Numbered from the stretch's first letter, positions 9,220 to 21,720 are shown. The stretch: DNA of 64,000 nt from Atopsyche davidsoni (GCA_022113835.1 JAILWY010000024.1:3166501-3230500), one strand, 5' to 3'. Numbers and translations are program-made. The notes: generated by a model from the letters alone, not told the origin.

Positions 9220-11995
9220 TGTATTGTTACACGTGAAAAATGTGAATTTATCGCACATTTAATAATGATCATCAATGTCTATCAGGGGTGGCAGTCCCGG
9301 AGTTGGCGGCTCCTCCCCCGCATCGATCGGCGCCTCTATTTTTGTTTCCCCGGTATATTTATATTTACACTCCGGGTCATATCGTATCGGCGGCGATACG
9401 TTACGCGGCGGGCACTCACGTTATGGATAACGTTATTTAATATTTCCATAATGTGCTCGAGAAATTTGTCGGCTCCCAGCGCGGATTTGGTTCCGGATAC
9501 CGTTAGGGATGGATCTCTCACAATTTTATGTGTTTTTTTTTTGTGTTGGGTTCTTTTATGCGATATTTGTCTCCCCGTTCACGGGCTCCCCTTCATACAT
9601 TCTTTATTTTTTATCTTTTTCATATTTTTCCTCGTGCCTAAAGACGGCGATCATTTGATTCGTTTATTTTTTTATTAATTTTATAAAAATTTTTATATTT
9701 TTTATAAAATATGTATAAATTTAATCTTCACTTAGTAGTGCTTTGTACGCATCCAAACCGTCTATGTTCATATTAATATTGTTTTTAACCAAGTGCAATA
9801 AGTTTGGCAGCCTTAACGGGCTCTACTCGGCCGCGGGGGGGGGTGGAAGGGTGGAGATTGGTGTTGTGCTCGCGGCAGGGCACACGGTCTTTAGTGAATA
9901 TTACAGCTGTTGGCCATTGGGAGTACAATCGAGTAATGAATGCTCGGAATAATCGAGCACTTGCAATAATCGAATCGTTCGGAGTAACGAATCAAACGAA
10001 TGAGAATTTACGAACGAATTAATTGAACCCTCAATATAGCACATTCGGATAATCGAGTATATCTGATAAAATAATAATTATATTTCCGCTTAGGTCGTTG
10101 ATTATTTGCTGATGATTCGGTTGTTTTTTTTAATATTTACAATACTCAATTCGGGCTATCGCTAGAGTGAATGAAGGCTGCGCCCCTCGGCTGGGTAATT
10201 GTGATGATTGCGAATGGGATACGTCGCAAGTGGTGCTGGGCGTGGTGGTTCAGGCTATACAATGCGACAGGGTCGCCAGGAATGAGACGCTTTTTATTGT
10301 ATTCTAGCTATCAACGAGAGACATCCCCTACCAGATAAACTGAGTTAGTAGTCCCAACAACCAGATCTTGAAGAGTTGGGGATGAAAAGCATAACAGAGA
10401 ATTACGGTTGTAATGAATACAATTGAATTGAATGATGTGTAGTTGTATGCTTGCAAGCTGTGTCAACTGTGCTCACCCAAGAAGCTTCAAGGGTCACAAT
10501 TGGAGTAGGTTTGCTTATAGAGACAACATGATCTAACAAGCTAAAATTTTGTTTAACTCGCGTGAAATTAGACGGGAGTTTCCCGAAATTTAAAAACATG
10601 ACTCTCATCTGCAAGTATCCAAGTACCAAAAACCTACTGAGCACAGTCTAAGGTCGAGAGCAACGGCTTCATTATATCCAAGACGAAGTCTTCACACACT
10701 TAAAGCTTAATTTTCAGGACTCGTCTTCGCTTTGTAGCGATCTCACAATGAAACCATTCGTCTGCTTTTCAGGCTTGCGTAATTCGATAATGGCCTCGCA
10801 GAACGAGCATCCGGCAGCTACGCCGACAATTGGATGGTAATTCATAATTTATTCGGCTGAATCCAATTTTCGTTTCCCTCGCAGACATTAGGAAAAATAT
10901 AATTAGCAATTATAAGCAGACATTGATCCGGGAATATATAATTGTATGAAGTGGATTGATCTTGGATTTCAGTGAACTGTACATTTTTGATGGAAAATTT
11001 TCAGGGAAAAAATGATTAAAATTGTACGAACTAATTATTTATATCACTGATTATTCAATTCTAGCTGGTAAGCTTCTTTCTTCTCCAAGTGCCTCTCCTA
11101 AGCCCGTCTAACTAACTCGGCTGTTCTGAATTCCAGACACTAGCGTTAATTCCGCATCCGCTTCAAATCTCTCCTTCAATGGTTATTTTTTCTTCGATTT
11201 TCCTGGAAAATCAGCTGCAGTAGGCTTAATTTATAATTTCGAGAAATATGGACAGAATAATTATCGTTAAGAATTAAGAAAAGTGCATAAAAAATTACAG
11301 CATTTATTTTGAAAATTAACAAATTAACGTATACTGTACTTTGATTAAGAATTAGAGATAAAAAAATAGATAGTATGAATTATGTTCTCAGTTATTTTAG
11401 TTAATTCAAATTTTAGCTGAAGGTTCAACAAAAATGTACGAAAATATCTTAACTAATAATGTTAGAGGCATTTATTTATCGATTCAGAGCTATGATAAAA
11501 ATATACCAAAGAGGAATTTCATTTTTAAAATATTGCGAATATCTTGCGGAAATGATTTTTTACATTTAACATGTAAATAGATCAAAGGATATTATATTAT
11601 ATTCCAGCTACAAATATATCATATCAAAGGTCTTCGAGCTTCAATATTGTATGTTTTGATAAAAATGTGAATGTGTGTCGAAATAAAAATGAATTTCTAA
11701 ATTTATTTAGCTTATGCTAAACTTTGTCGAACAATTTTTTTGTTGGTAAAATTGTAATCACTATTCAACATAATCAGTCTAAATTAAACTGATTCTAAAC
11801 AATCATTGAGAGACATAACTCTGCTTTGTAATTCGCGTTCTTAGGCCAGCACAATAAATTAACTATTCATATTACTAAATAAAATTCAACACATTGTTAA
11901 AGGACTTCAGGGCGGTGTCTTCTATTTAATTTATTCTCTACAATAATTGTTTTCATATTACACCGATAATTTAAGTTATTATTGTACTGTGCCTT
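9220..11995. other. Long stretch without a recognised gene
   Basis: The open frames here (up to 137 codons at 9,265-9,678) have no family motifs, and their composition matches surrounding non-coding sequence. A piece at 10,430-10,540, read on the minus strand (VTLEASWVSTVD), weakly resembles 23,860-23,900 (PVLTLEA), hinting at a shared old repeat. AATCAGCTGCAGTAGGCT at about 11,209 recurs at about 35,637. Several short clusters of TAATTA-type sites lie at 10,840-10,930. Confidence 0.4.
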
Positions 11996-12004
11996 CACGA
12001 TGAC

Positions 12005-12280
12005 TTCTTTTTCTAATGCCTCTCCCTATAGGAGGTTGGTGACTATTTCATCGAAAATATTTCTATTCAGCGAATTCAGCTGTACTTTCGACTGTTAGTT
12101 TTTTCCGTGTAGGATGCCATATTTATTTTATGCTTCATTATCAACGTCAGGAGTGGCACATTCTGTTAACCCGTGGTATTTTAATAATTCTTCCATAATC
12201 CCACATAGCAGACGCCTTAATTTTTCGCACCGTAGCTGTCTTTAGTGTCCATGCCTCAACTCCATAAATTTTTCAATGTT
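12005..12280 (-). pseudogene. Non-LTR retrotransposon ORF2 tail relic (antisense)
   Basis: On the minus strand, from about 12,270 downward, the sequence reads YGVEAWTLKTATV, then lysine-rich coding matter, then a WIM/WHPTR-like stretch and the family's 3' phrase at 12,030-12,050 (CATCGAAATAGTCACCAACC in antisense). The GVEAWTL motif is the post-reverse-transcriptase 'LLYGVEAWTL' block also seen at 54,760-55,960. Frames are broken and part is missing. Confidence 0.6.
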
Positions 12281-12796
12281 ATAATTTGCTACTTGTTGTT
12301 TCAATTCAAGATGACTCACATCGATTGCATAACACAAAACGTACTTAAATTTTACTAAATAAAATCCAAGAAATTTTCAAAGGACATCTGGCTCGGGTCT
12401 TGCGTTTTATTTATACAACATTACGTCCGAGATGTAGACGTCCGTTTTAAACAAAACAATTTAAATTGTTACAACGTTATGGGCCCACGATAACTAACAA
12501 TGATTACGTTAGGCCGTATTCCGGCTGGCACAAACACTGTAATAGAATTTTCACGCGTCCCGGCGCCGGCGGTCACACGGGGTGCCTGCACTGGGCGTTT
12601 GACGCAACCCGAAGCCCCCCCCCCTCTGGCCCCCTCTGGCCCCCTTCTCGCCCCCGCCTACCCCCACCCTTGGGCACCCCCCCCCCTCGGGTGCGACCCA
12701 CCCCTAATTTAGCGCCGCCCGACAGGCGCAGGGCGCTCCCTGTAATGAATTTATACCCCGTTAATTTTTACTTGTGCCCGGTGTTTGTTGCTCAAA

Positions 12797-12817
12797 ATAT
12801 ATATATATATATATATA
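12797..12817. repeat. (AT)n microsatellite
   Basis: About ten AT dinucleotides without interruption. Confidence 0.9.
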
Positions 12818-12977
12818 AATGTATGTAAATACTGATTCCTGGTTGGGGGCTGCCTCGCGTCAAAAATCATCGAAGATGTCGATCAAAGTCGAAATATTCT
12901 TTTGAAAAAAAAAAATAAAATAAAACACGCTTTTTAGAGCATATACTATACTATTACTATTATTTAAAAAAAAAAAA

Positions 12978-13322
12978 TATCCAGATGGGACTAAAATCGC
13001 TTCACTTGTTATTTTGTTCAAAAAGTCCAGTGCTTGCAAATCACTAAATATTGGTTGGCCTGGGCACATTGGTTCACATGTAGAGTATGATTGTTAAAAA
13101 ATCTCGATTAATGTTAGTACAAGGGTCAGTACACCGGCCATGTAAGCCAGGGGATGTGGGTTCAAATCCCACACAAATCACGATGATATTTTTTTGAGAA
13201 TTTTTTTAATCATCTTGTTTGTGTAAACTAATGTGCCTAATCATATTAGTAATAATATAATGAACACGTAATGGGTAATAAATACGCATCTGATTGACGT
13301 TCAATCCAAAAAATAGACATAC
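12978..13322 (+). mobile_element. tRNA-bearing TIR element, copy A
   Basis: This is one of six copies of a repeat family in the window. It begins with ATCCAGATGGGACTAAAATC and contains GCAAATCACTAAATATTGGT and GGCCTGGGCACATTGGTTCA, then a tRNA-like module (13,111-13,180) with a B box GGGTTCAAATCCC. It ends in the 49-base right terminus 13,274-13,322 (GGTAATAAATACGCATCTGA ... AATAGACATAC). That terminus is the inverted complement of the left terminus seen in copy B (23,468-23,515). The left terminus is missing here. The tRNA-like part could drive RNA polymerase III transcription; no protein is encoded. Confidence 0.7.
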
Positions 13323-13332
13323 GAATATAATG

Positions 13333-13718
13333 CTAAAAAAATCGCGTTAAGTGAAATTCGCGTATATCGCGGTTTACGATTAAACATACATACATAGTCA
13401 AAATTTAATACAAAAAAATACGAATCATTTGAATCAATCACTTTAATTCTAAGAACACTTTATGCAGTATTACATGTTATTTTTACTGAAAAATACATGT
13501 ATTGTCTTTTGGGTAGCGTTTCTTTTACGTTCTTTAAAATACGTTCATAACACCCAACGCTGTTTTTAATTGTTAAGAGAAATCAATGACTACATTATGT
13601 TCATACACATTCTTAAAATAAGAAATTCGCGTAATGCGAGGCATTTTAACGCGAAATTTGAAATTCGCGTTATAGTGAAACCGCGCATAACGGGGTCGCG
13701 TAAAGCGGGGTATTACTG
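13333..13718. mobile_element. Tigger/pogo-type MITE, 5'-truncated copy
   Basis: This is nearly identical to the complete element at 49,381-49,772. It keeps the interior (AAATCGCGTTAAGTGAAATT) and the right terminal repeat ending GGGGTATTACTG at 13,718, followed by TA. The left terminal repeat is lost, and the copy starts directly after the right end of tRNA-bearing element copy A. A 67-codon frame at 13,570 is shared with the other copy only because the DNA is homologous. Confidence 0.75.
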
Positions 13719-13799
13719 TATATTATATATCACGCGGTTTAATTTTGATAGTATAAATGTATTCTTTCAGTAATTTAACCAAAGAGACGTTTCCGATAC

Positions 13800-15065
13800 G
13801 CGACGCTGTTTTGTGTTCATTTCGGTAAATGAAATCGAACAACAGAAATAAAAAATAAAAAAAAATACAAAACAAAACTCGCGACTGGAGATTCATTGTG
13901 AGGTATTTTTAGAAATGGTTACATGTAAATATTTGTAAACATCTGCAAATAAGGAACGAAGTACTCGTTGTTTGTATTGCATAATTTATGTGGAAGAATA
14001 ATTAACCGCCATTTTGTTTTGTTCATAATTTTTTTTTGCTTTTGTTTTGTCATGTGGCAACATCGATCTATGACCACATTAATTATAGTTGGGCCTCTTT
14101 TTAGATTGGACCTGTCCTAGAAATATCTCTTCAGAGCGCGCAACCAACTCGGCGACTCATAATTACAATTGAATATTATGCCGGCACCAGATATTTAATT
14201 GCTTGGATATTTTCATAATTGAGAGGAGCACAAATAACGGATTTAGATAAGTAGTATTATTTGATTGGAAACCCAATACTTGAATGTTTAATTATTGGTA
14301 GGAAAAGATGTCATGGTTGAGTTTGCATATAAATAAAATTATAATATCAACAAATTCACGTTTGTAAAGATATCGACGCAATTTCGAAATTACGCCGTCT
14401 TATGTTTGCGTTTCCTTTTTTTCTATTGTTCACTTAGTTTGAAATTAAAATTAAACGTACAATTTGCCCAACGGCTCGGACAGTCCAGAGGGTCGGCGGA
14501 CAATGGAAAAAAATATCCTTTTGCGGGCATTACGCGGAATAGATGGGCTCCGCTTGTGCAAGCTCGCCCGGCCAATGCGCGTATAATTTCACCGAATCGA
14601 TAATTATAAATGCCACAAACTTTTCGCACTACCCGATTGTGTTTATTAGGCCCTGTGGGCGGTGGTGGTGTGGTGGCGCTTGTCTGGTCCTGAGGCTTAC
14701 ACGCGCAGGTGGTGCCGCCAGAGCTACAGACGCCGGTTCGCGTCCATTGTTAATACGCATATATTGCTTCCATTAGAGTCGGTGATATTCAGTGTGTTGG
14801 TGCGGTTGCCGGTTCATTAAAACCGCCGCACTTTGAGCCCGGCTCAAGTCGTAATCCCGCTCTGTGAAGTGGCCGGCGGAGAGGGCGGGGGTGAACGCCC
14901 TTCAGCCCCTCGCCGGTTCACTGTCAATAGCGCGACAAATCAGCCGAACTGAGAACGCATTGTTCCGGAGCGACCCTGAATTAGCCTTGCGACTGTATTA
15001 TCTTTATTCCGCGAGCGGGACACGTCCGTGTTCTGATAATCCGAAGTTTTGAAATATGCTTTGTG
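13800..15065. other. No gene recognised; patches of GC-richer sequence
   Basis: AT-rich DNA alternates with GC-richer blocks at 14,480-14,600 and 14,650-15,050. Homeodomain-type AATTA motifs occur around 14,160-14,220 and 14,600. Open frames up to 77 codons lack recognisable motifs. The GC-richer blocks could be conserved regulatory DNA, which cannot be told from one sequence. Confidence 0.35.
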
Positions 15066-15070
15066 AAATA

Positions 15071-16244
15071 CGAGGGCGGTCCGAGAAGTACTTAGCCTAC
15101 AAAATAAAAACGAAAAATAGTCTCCTTTTAGCTCGATTCACTTGACCCAGCGATGCTCCAACTTCTTTAACCCATCGGAAAAATACGTTTTCTCGTGGTC
15201 TGGAAAGTAGACCTCCGTGGCGGCGATGACCTCCTCATTCGACATAAATTTCTGCCCGGCGAGTGACTTTTTCAAGTTTCAAGTGGATTGGGGAGCAGTT
15301 CGTAGTGCGATTCGAGCGATTTGGCCGTGGCGACGGCGGAGGTGTGAGCCGGTGCGTTGTCACGGTGGAAGAGCACTTTTTTCTTCGCCAATCGGCCCAA
15401 TAATTCGGCATAGTAGAGCCCATCGTAGTTCCATAGTTTCGCTCTTCTCCAGGTAGTCAATGTAGATCACACCTTGTGAATCCCAGAAAACGGTGGCCAC
15501 CACCTTTCCGGCCGATAGGACAGCTTTCGCCTTCTTCGGAGCACGTTCGCCGGGTGAAGTCCACTGTTTCGACTGCTCCTTGGTCTCTGATGTATACCAG
15601 TGGATCCATGTTTCGTCGACGGTCGCGAAACGACGCAGAAACTCCTTCGGATTGCGCTTAAACAGCGTCAAACACTGCTCCGAAGTGGTCTCACGGTTGC
15701 GCTTGCTGTCCGGAGTGAACAAACGCGGCACCCATCGCGCCGACAGCTTTCTCATGCCCAAAATTTCATGCAAGGTATGACCCACGTGGTCTTTACTATT
15801 TCAGCTATCTCGCGCATCTTCAATCGGCGATCTGCCAATACGAGATCGTGGATTTTTGTCACGTTATCCTCCGTGGTAGCCATTTTCGGATCTCCTGGGC
15901 GTGGCTCATCAAAAACCGACGTGCGACCACGTTGAAACTCGTTAAACCAATTTTTGACGGTCGCCATCGAAGGAGAAGAGTCACGGTACACAGTATCCAA
16001 GCGCTCTTTGATTTCCCTTCCAAAAACAAGAATCGAATCACCGACCGATATTGCTCTTTTCCCATTTTTCTAAAATACGCGTTCACGTCCGCTTTCACAC
16101 GCGGTCAAAACAAAACTACGAGTTCGATTCGGCTGAAATTTTGACAGTAGCCGTCTACGAGAATGTACTACACGATAGTGCATTGATACTTGCGATACTA
16201 GCACCATCGGGCGGTGAGGCTAAGTACTTATCGGACCGCCCTTG
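15071..16244 (-). mobile_element. Mariner element with both TIRs and TA duplication, inactive
   Basis: Left end CGAGGGCGGTCCGAGAAGTA (15,071 on) and right end TACTTATCGGACCGCCCTTG (to 16,244) are imperfect inverted repeats of about 28 bases with two mismatches. Both are flanked by TA (15,069-15,070 and 16,245-16,246), the mariner target duplication. Total length is 1,174 bp, somewhat shorter than the usual 1.25-1.35 kb, in line with internal deletions. The transposase reads right to left. Confidence 0.9.
15100..16065 (-). pseudogene. Mariner DD34D transposase pseudogene
   Basis: Starting at 16,065 (MGKEQYRSVIRFLFLEGKSK, helix-turn-helix), the protein continues in a second frame with SMATVKNWFNEFQRG and FDEPRPGDPKMATTEDNV. 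A third frame (15,785-15,360) gives GMRKLSARWVPRLFT and the first catalytic Asp in TVDETWIHWY, and a fourth (around 15,400-15,272) gives the second Asp in LFHRDNAPAHTS. There are at least three frameshifts. After YELLPNP the reading jumps to KKSLAGQKF, so the 'YSPDLAP-D' block with the third catalytic Asp is deleted. A TGA at 15,138-15,140 interrupts HRWVK before the usual KGD ending. It encodes no active transposase. Confidence 0.88.
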
Positions 16245-16670
16245 TATGTATCAATGACGTATGAAGCCAAATACAGAACACATTTTTATTTAATGCATTC
16301 TCGGTGATTTATACTACTCTTAAAGAATACTGTGATTTAACGGCGATCCCCGTGCGTGAGGCTGAAGGCTGGCGGGGTGGTTTAGCGGAGTGTAACTTGC
16401 GGCTTAGGGCGGATTTCCTCAGTTACACACGCGACACCCCTAACGCGCTATTAACCTATCAAGATGTGTTGCCCATCAATTTGCAAGCGACAACACACGG
16501 GCAGCTCGATTGCCCGGGCCGCTCGCTACTCCGGCACTTCCGGCTGGCGGGCGTGTCGCTCTATATCTCGACATCCTACTAAAAATAGCAAAACAAAGTA
16601 TTTATTTCATACCTACTGCAGAAGACTCGGAAAGACATTAAAATTTAAAGTCTAAGACCAGAGTTGGCGA

Positions 16671-16790
16671 TTATCTCACTGAGCATATACGCTGAGCCAG
16701 TGTCCATGGTTTTCTTAGAGAGAATAGTTGCTGTCCCCAGGTTCTTCTACACCGCAGTTTTATATTTGAAGGAAACGTCTGCGTTTAGAT
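16671..16790 (-). pseudogene. Non-LTR retrotransposon 3' fragment
   Basis: This is homologous, in opposite orientation, to 21,590-21,715. The shared blocks in order are ACTGAGCATATA, GCTGAG, CATGGTTTTCTTAG and CTTCTACACCGCAGTTTT. The left edge (GAGTTGGCGATTATCTCACT) corresponds to the end of the retrotransposon tail family. A 202-codon frame covering 16,664-17,272 runs through this and unrelated GC-rich sequence and is not considered a gene. Confidence 0.5.
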
Positions 16791-17440
16791 CTGATACTCT
16801 TTTAAGGTGCAAAGCGCTCCACAAGTCCACTACTCCATTGTCGATCCTTTACACACGCTCAGGGCAGCCATGCACAGGCAACAGAACGGGGAGAGCGGGG
16901 AATTCTTACAGTGTGATCAGTGTGGCTGTTAGTCTCCTGTGCTTGAGCGTCTTCCGTTCGTGGGTTGATAAAAAAATATGGAGATGCGGCGTGAATTGCT
17001 TTGCGCACGTGCGCAGGCGGGCGACCGCAGATCCCGGGTGGAATTGTCGCCCTTTACAGGTGTACACGTCAGGGAGGGGAGCCCGCACGTGCGGAGCCCC
17101 CCCCCCTCTCCCCTCTGTCTGGCTGCACCTGATAAAGCTCCCCCCCCCAACCCCCCTCCTCCCGGCTATTGCCGCAGGCGAACCTGAAGCTAATATTCCC
17201 TGCATATACAGGTCGGTTCATTCGCAGCCACCCTGTATACACTCGAGACGGCATTTAATAAAAAATATATGACAAAATATACAACGTACTATATATCCAC
17301 GATAGACTAATTTTATTTGATATACTCCAGATTTTAATACCATATAATTGAATTGCTAGGATATTCAGTCCGACGAAGACGTTATCCCACAACCAATGGG
17401 TTGAAATCAAATACACAATCGATACAATATTATTTAATAA

Positions 17441-17592
17441 TTATTTGTTAGGTGTACTGAGACTTGCCAAGAAGTATGTACGCTTTTGATTATTCAATAA
17501 CCTGTATATTTTTATTTTTAAGATTATCGAGTCACAAAAAACCTGTGAAAATAAGGTTTCGAAGCCGCGCCCCAACGCCATCGATTCGACCA
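17441..17592 (-). mobile_element. tRNA-like short repeat (SINE-like), copy 1
   Basis: On the minus strand this reads GGTCGAATCGATGGCGTTGG, then GCGCGGCTTCGAAACC with a B-box-like GGCTTCGAA, then ACAGGTTTTTTGTGACTCGA, and ends in GGCAAGTCTCAGTACACC. The same order occurs on the + strand at 57,057-57,270. The tRNA relation is suggested only by the B-box-like core and its position; no clear A box or cloverleaf is seen. Confidence 0.5.
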
Positions 17593-18962
17593 CCATGGTT
17601 CTGTTACTAATTAATTTTTAAGGATTTGTCTTTCAATATGTATTTAATTGATTGATTTACACACAAACGTGTCGTCCATGTTATTTAAATGCTTTCACAA
17701 TGCAAAATGCAGTTATTGTACTTTTTTGAGTCAATTACGTTTAAAAATCGTAAATATTAACCGGCAACATTAGTTCTGCACTTGCATATAACTATTTGAG
17801 TTTTCGCTCAGTTATATGTGAGATGGGTGGGATTATATCCAAAGCGAAAGCAGTGCAATTCTTGTCTGTTACTCAGCATTTTTTAAATTGATTTTATATA
17901 CACAAATTGGTTGGAAAGTGTATTCCAAGGTATAATATAAAATCACGATAATCATATTAAACTCTAGAGATTATTGCCATTATGAACAACAATGTTATAC
18001 AACTTTTAACTACTTGCTAGTATAAAACAAGAACACTGAACAGGAGACATCCGAAAACAGATACTCTGAAAACAAAGAATGAGTAATCATGAATACGTGT
18101 AGCATGCTGCATGATCAAAATTGCCAATCAAAGATTGAATACCTCCAAAGGCAATTGCGGTGTGTTCGACGTTTTCAGCATTTGCTTTGTTGTGTGCAGT
18201 GTGGCGTATTCACCCCTTCAGGGCCTAGTACGTTTCTTAATACAAGCCATTTGAAACGAAGGAAAAGCCGACGTCTGAAAAAAAAACAGTGAACCTTAGA
18301 AACTCTTGTGATATTTTGCACGAACGCACGTGCTAACTTAATTACTGTGCGAAAATTCCAGGGTGTCAATTCATTTATGAATCCCCCCAGCAACAACATT
18401 CCAACCCGCCTACTGTCGTTAGTTACCTTGTAAAAAGAATCCACGATCACAACAGAAAATACACCCAGAAACAACCCTTACCCGCGTATTGTTGTTACAA
18501 CTCCCGGTCGCGGATACAATCTCGTTTATAAATACTCGCGTGGATCGATGGGTCTCGATAGATTGGGTAGTACGTACATTGCATATCGGTACATAAAATA
18601 TCCCGGAAGCCGGGGTCTAACAAGCCCGTATCCGGCGCAGATCTGAACAGCTTCCCCTGTCTCGCTTATCGGATCCGGATGTTCATATTACCCCTCTCGC
18701 AAGCACCCCGCCCCCGCCCCCGACCCCCCGACCGCCGCATCTACCCTGTTAATAAGCGGGGTCGTGCATCGTGGTCAATTATTGAGCACAGTACACTTGT
18801 GTAGATCAAAATAATATATTCACAGTTAGAGATTATTTCAGTTTTTTTTTAAAAATATATTAAAGCCTTTGTAGCATTTATCCACGTCCCTTCATATTGC
18901 GTTTTGGGGATGTTGGGATAAGATGGAGTTGTGGGTGTTACTCTAATTCTTGATGATAACTT

Positions 18963-19258
18963 AGCTTTGAATCAACCCAGCTCCTAACGGGTCATGAAGT
19001 GATGAGAAGTTATCTCCGCAGGTTCCATTTGACACATGCCCTTGTGATGATATTACTCCACAAACAGTGATCCACCTTGTGGGTTCGTGCCCCATCTTTG
19101 GTCTTCAGAGACACCAACTGGAAAACCAATGCCGACAGGAGGGCCTGTGCCTGGATGACCTGAAGTCAGTGGCGAGACACCCACAGTTGATAAAGTCACT
19201 GGATGGCTTCTTGAAGTGTGTCATCGGAACCACAAAGATGATAAACCAGGGGGTGTAG
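18963..19258 (+). pseudogene. Non-LTR retrotransposon C-terminal fragment with CCHC knuckle
   Basis: One frame reads ESTQLLTGHEVMRSYLRRFH, the conserved 'TQ-LTGHG-F-SYL' block. After a +1 shift the next frame reads TCPCDDITPQTVIHLVGSCP, a C-x-C...H-x4-C zinc knuckle as found at the C terminus of many insect non-LTR retrotransposons. It continues as LQRHQLENQ...LIKSLDGFLKCV and stops at 19,258. This ordering is typical of R1/I/Jockey-type ORF2 ends. It belongs to a different family from the KYSILQLIVQG copies. The frameshift and absence of the RT domain show it is a relic. Confidence 0.7.
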
Positions 19259-19269
19259 CTTCAGTCACT

Positions 19270-21430
19270 CCCATATAAAGCACAATTTCGATTGACTAGT
19301 TTGGAAAGTTTCCCCAAATTGTGATGACAAACCTTGTACATAACAAGCAAGGTACCTATTAAAAAAAAAAAAATTCTTGATGATATCAATCGTACTGTAA
19401 CAGGTCGGGTCCACAATTAAAAGAGTATTTATATCAATACAATATTTATATTAACATGGTGTCGAAAACTGTCTCCCGAGGACTCCGATCGCTGGTCGCC
19501 TTTTATGATCCAAAAGACTACGAATCGTCCTTTGGGGCATGGCTTCGCGATGCATCTAGAAGCTTCTAGAACGTTCGTGAGCTTCCATTGATCCTATTTT
19601 GTTTGCTAGCGTTCTGTAGTCTTCGTTTTTATTATTACTGCTAAAACGTAACACTACGTTAGAAGTCGCGCTGATGCCTTGAACTTCTCGCCTTTCGGCA
19701 GGATTACTAGGTAGAAAAATATAACCACAGTTTTTGGTTACCATGTCTACGCAGCTTAGCGAAAATTTTAAACTTGCAATACACGTGAATTATATTAAAA
19801 CAAAATATAACGAGACCGGAATACGGTCTTCCCTGCTCGGCGCCCCCCGTCTGGTGCAGCCGCCGCAGGGTTCCCCCTTGTCCGCAAATTATCAGCAAAC
19901 TATCCAGTCCGTCCCCCCCACTCTCCCCCTTTCATCCAACTATGCGGAGTTCGAGTCTCCGCCGCGCATAGTTTGGTCCGCCGTACAAATTGATTAAAAC
20001 ACGTTTAGTACTTTCATATTTCCCCGTATCGATCTTCATACCAACTTAATATATTCAAGGGTTTAGTTTGCTTAAAATTAATTCCATGAATAGGCGAGCG
20101 TGTTTTGCACAGTTGTACATTGTTGCCTATTTAGCAGTGATTAGTGTAATATTTATTGCAGTTTAATTTCAATAGTTGTATTATAAAACGCAGTTTTTTA
20201 TTTAGCAACTAGGTTTCGCACCTGCATATAACGATTCAAATTCTTGTTGAGCTACGATCTGCTATCGCAAACTAGGCTCTTCTGCACTCACTCAGGTGCA
20301 GATGTACTATAGTGGAATTGGTAACAATACATTTGGTCACGGTAGCCGTGGAAAATATAACGTTGAAAAATGAAAATGAAAACTTTTGCAACGGAAAGCT
20401 CATCGTGTGTTTATTTTTAAAATAAAATTGAATCTGTGAAGGCTTCAATTCGGTAAGAGATTACATTTCTAAAACTCCCCAGGGCGGTGTGTTCTTTTAG
20501 TGCCTTTGAAATGTTTAAAGCACCTTTTGCGTCAGACGGTTGTGAAGAAACCTTTTGATGTGTATTCCCCACGTACCTTCAGCAGTTTACTCAAACAACA
20601 AACAGAAACACGCGAAACAAAACAAGGATCAATCCACACTCTCAATATGTGTCGTAAGACGGTCTCAATCGCAAGATTTAAAACGGCAGTTTGTATGGCG
20701 ATTGCCGTACCTGACCCTCAACGCCGAGCTCGAAAGCCAAGCAGAATCAATGATATAAACTACATTTTTAATATGTGAAAACAAAACCAAACCAATCCAC
20801 ATTTTCAATACGTTAGTGAAGTACAAAAATAGACGTTTGCATTGCGAAAAGTGTACCTGACCTTCACAAGAGAGTCAAAATATGTAAGGTACATTTGCCA
20901 TATTTAAAATTCTAGATGCAATCGTTCGCAAGGTACAAAAACAGCTGTTTTATAATATTTGAATGGTTTACTTGCCACGAGCATAACTTTAGTCCGAAAT
21001 TCTCGAATTTCGGTCAACCCAAGATTAACGTCACCTGTAATGTTTTATTTTAAAAATAAAAAATATATTAACCACCCAACAAACGGCCGTTAAAATGATC
21101 AACCTTTAACGAAAAAAATATACACAAAAAAAAAAAAAACACAGGCACCGATCGCGGTTTCGGTTAAAAAAAATAAAAACAAATATTCCTCCGCGGATAA
21201 AAATAACCGCCCCCATTGTTACTGGAAAGGCTATATCATAAATAAAAAAATACAGCACCCATCGGTAATATAATGAAATAAATTTGACATTTATTTCTCG
21301 TTGTCGCAGACTCAGGTGGACGACCCCTGCCCAACAGGGGGCTCAGAAAAGATGTATCTCTAACTATTCCATAATTCAGGTGGAAACAGTCATAAATTGA
21401 TATTTTTCATTTTTATTAGCAGCCTCCCCG
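19270..21430. other. No gene recognised
   Basis: This is AT-rich sequence with scattered short frames. Between 20,590 and 20,960 there are loosely repeated phrases (AATCCACA-TCTCAATA, GTACCTGACC, CAAGGTACA) spaced about 150-170 bases, suggesting a very old tandem unit. A GC-rich patch at 19,820-19,980 carries an 87-codon frame without motifs. Confidence 0.35.
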
Positions 21431-21446
21431 CTCTCACAATTCTGTT

Positions 21447-21720
21447 GCTTGTGCGTGGCTGCTATTTTGTACCCTGTACGTGTGTAAAAGATCGGTAACG
21501 GGGTAGTGGACTTGGAATATACTCTGGAATTACCTTGTCTAAGTAGCGGGGGGTCCTGCTATTATTTCTGTAGTTTGTTATATTGCTATTGGGCAGCAGC
21601 AATATGCAAAAAACTGCGGTGTAGAAGTTTTTTCCCTAAGAAAACCATGAAGCTCAGCATGAGTATATGCTCAGTGGGATGGTCGCCAACCTCTTCTGAG
21701 GGGAGGCACTCTATAAAGAA
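21447..21720 (+). pseudogene. Non-LTR retrotransposon 3' fragment
   Basis: CTTGTGCGTGGCTGCTATTT (about 21,449) matches a block near 2,156, and 21,590-21,715 matches 16,671-16,790 in reverse. The right end, GGGATGGTCGCCAACCTCTT followed by CTGAGGGGAGGCACTC, is the family's 3' end (compare ATGGTCACCAACCTCCTATG at 27,488 with GAGGAGAGGCAT after it). Frames are broken. Confidence 0.5.

Noticed and set aside
9265..9678. 137-codon + strand frame with hydrophobic C-terminal half
   Set aside because: Hydrophobicity comes from T-rich low-complexity DNA (TTTTT runs); no homologous motif or splice context.
13570..13773. Conserved small protein shared with 49,624-49,899
   Set aside because: Similarity is fully explained by two copies of a non-coding MITE; the frame crosses the terminal repeat and TA microsatellite.
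17205..17240. Tiny MITE with TATACAGG...CCTGTATA ends
   Set aside because: Only 35 bases between ends; may be an empty remnant, but too short to distinguish from chance.
16664..17272. 202-codon + strand frame
   Set aside because: Runs through an antisense retrotransposon fragment and then a C-rich tract; no domain recognised and no start or splice context.
18089..18292. 67-codon basic frame (THAP- or coiled-coil-like)
   Set aside because: Only compositional resemblance (Arg/Lys rich); no zinc ligands or heptads in order.
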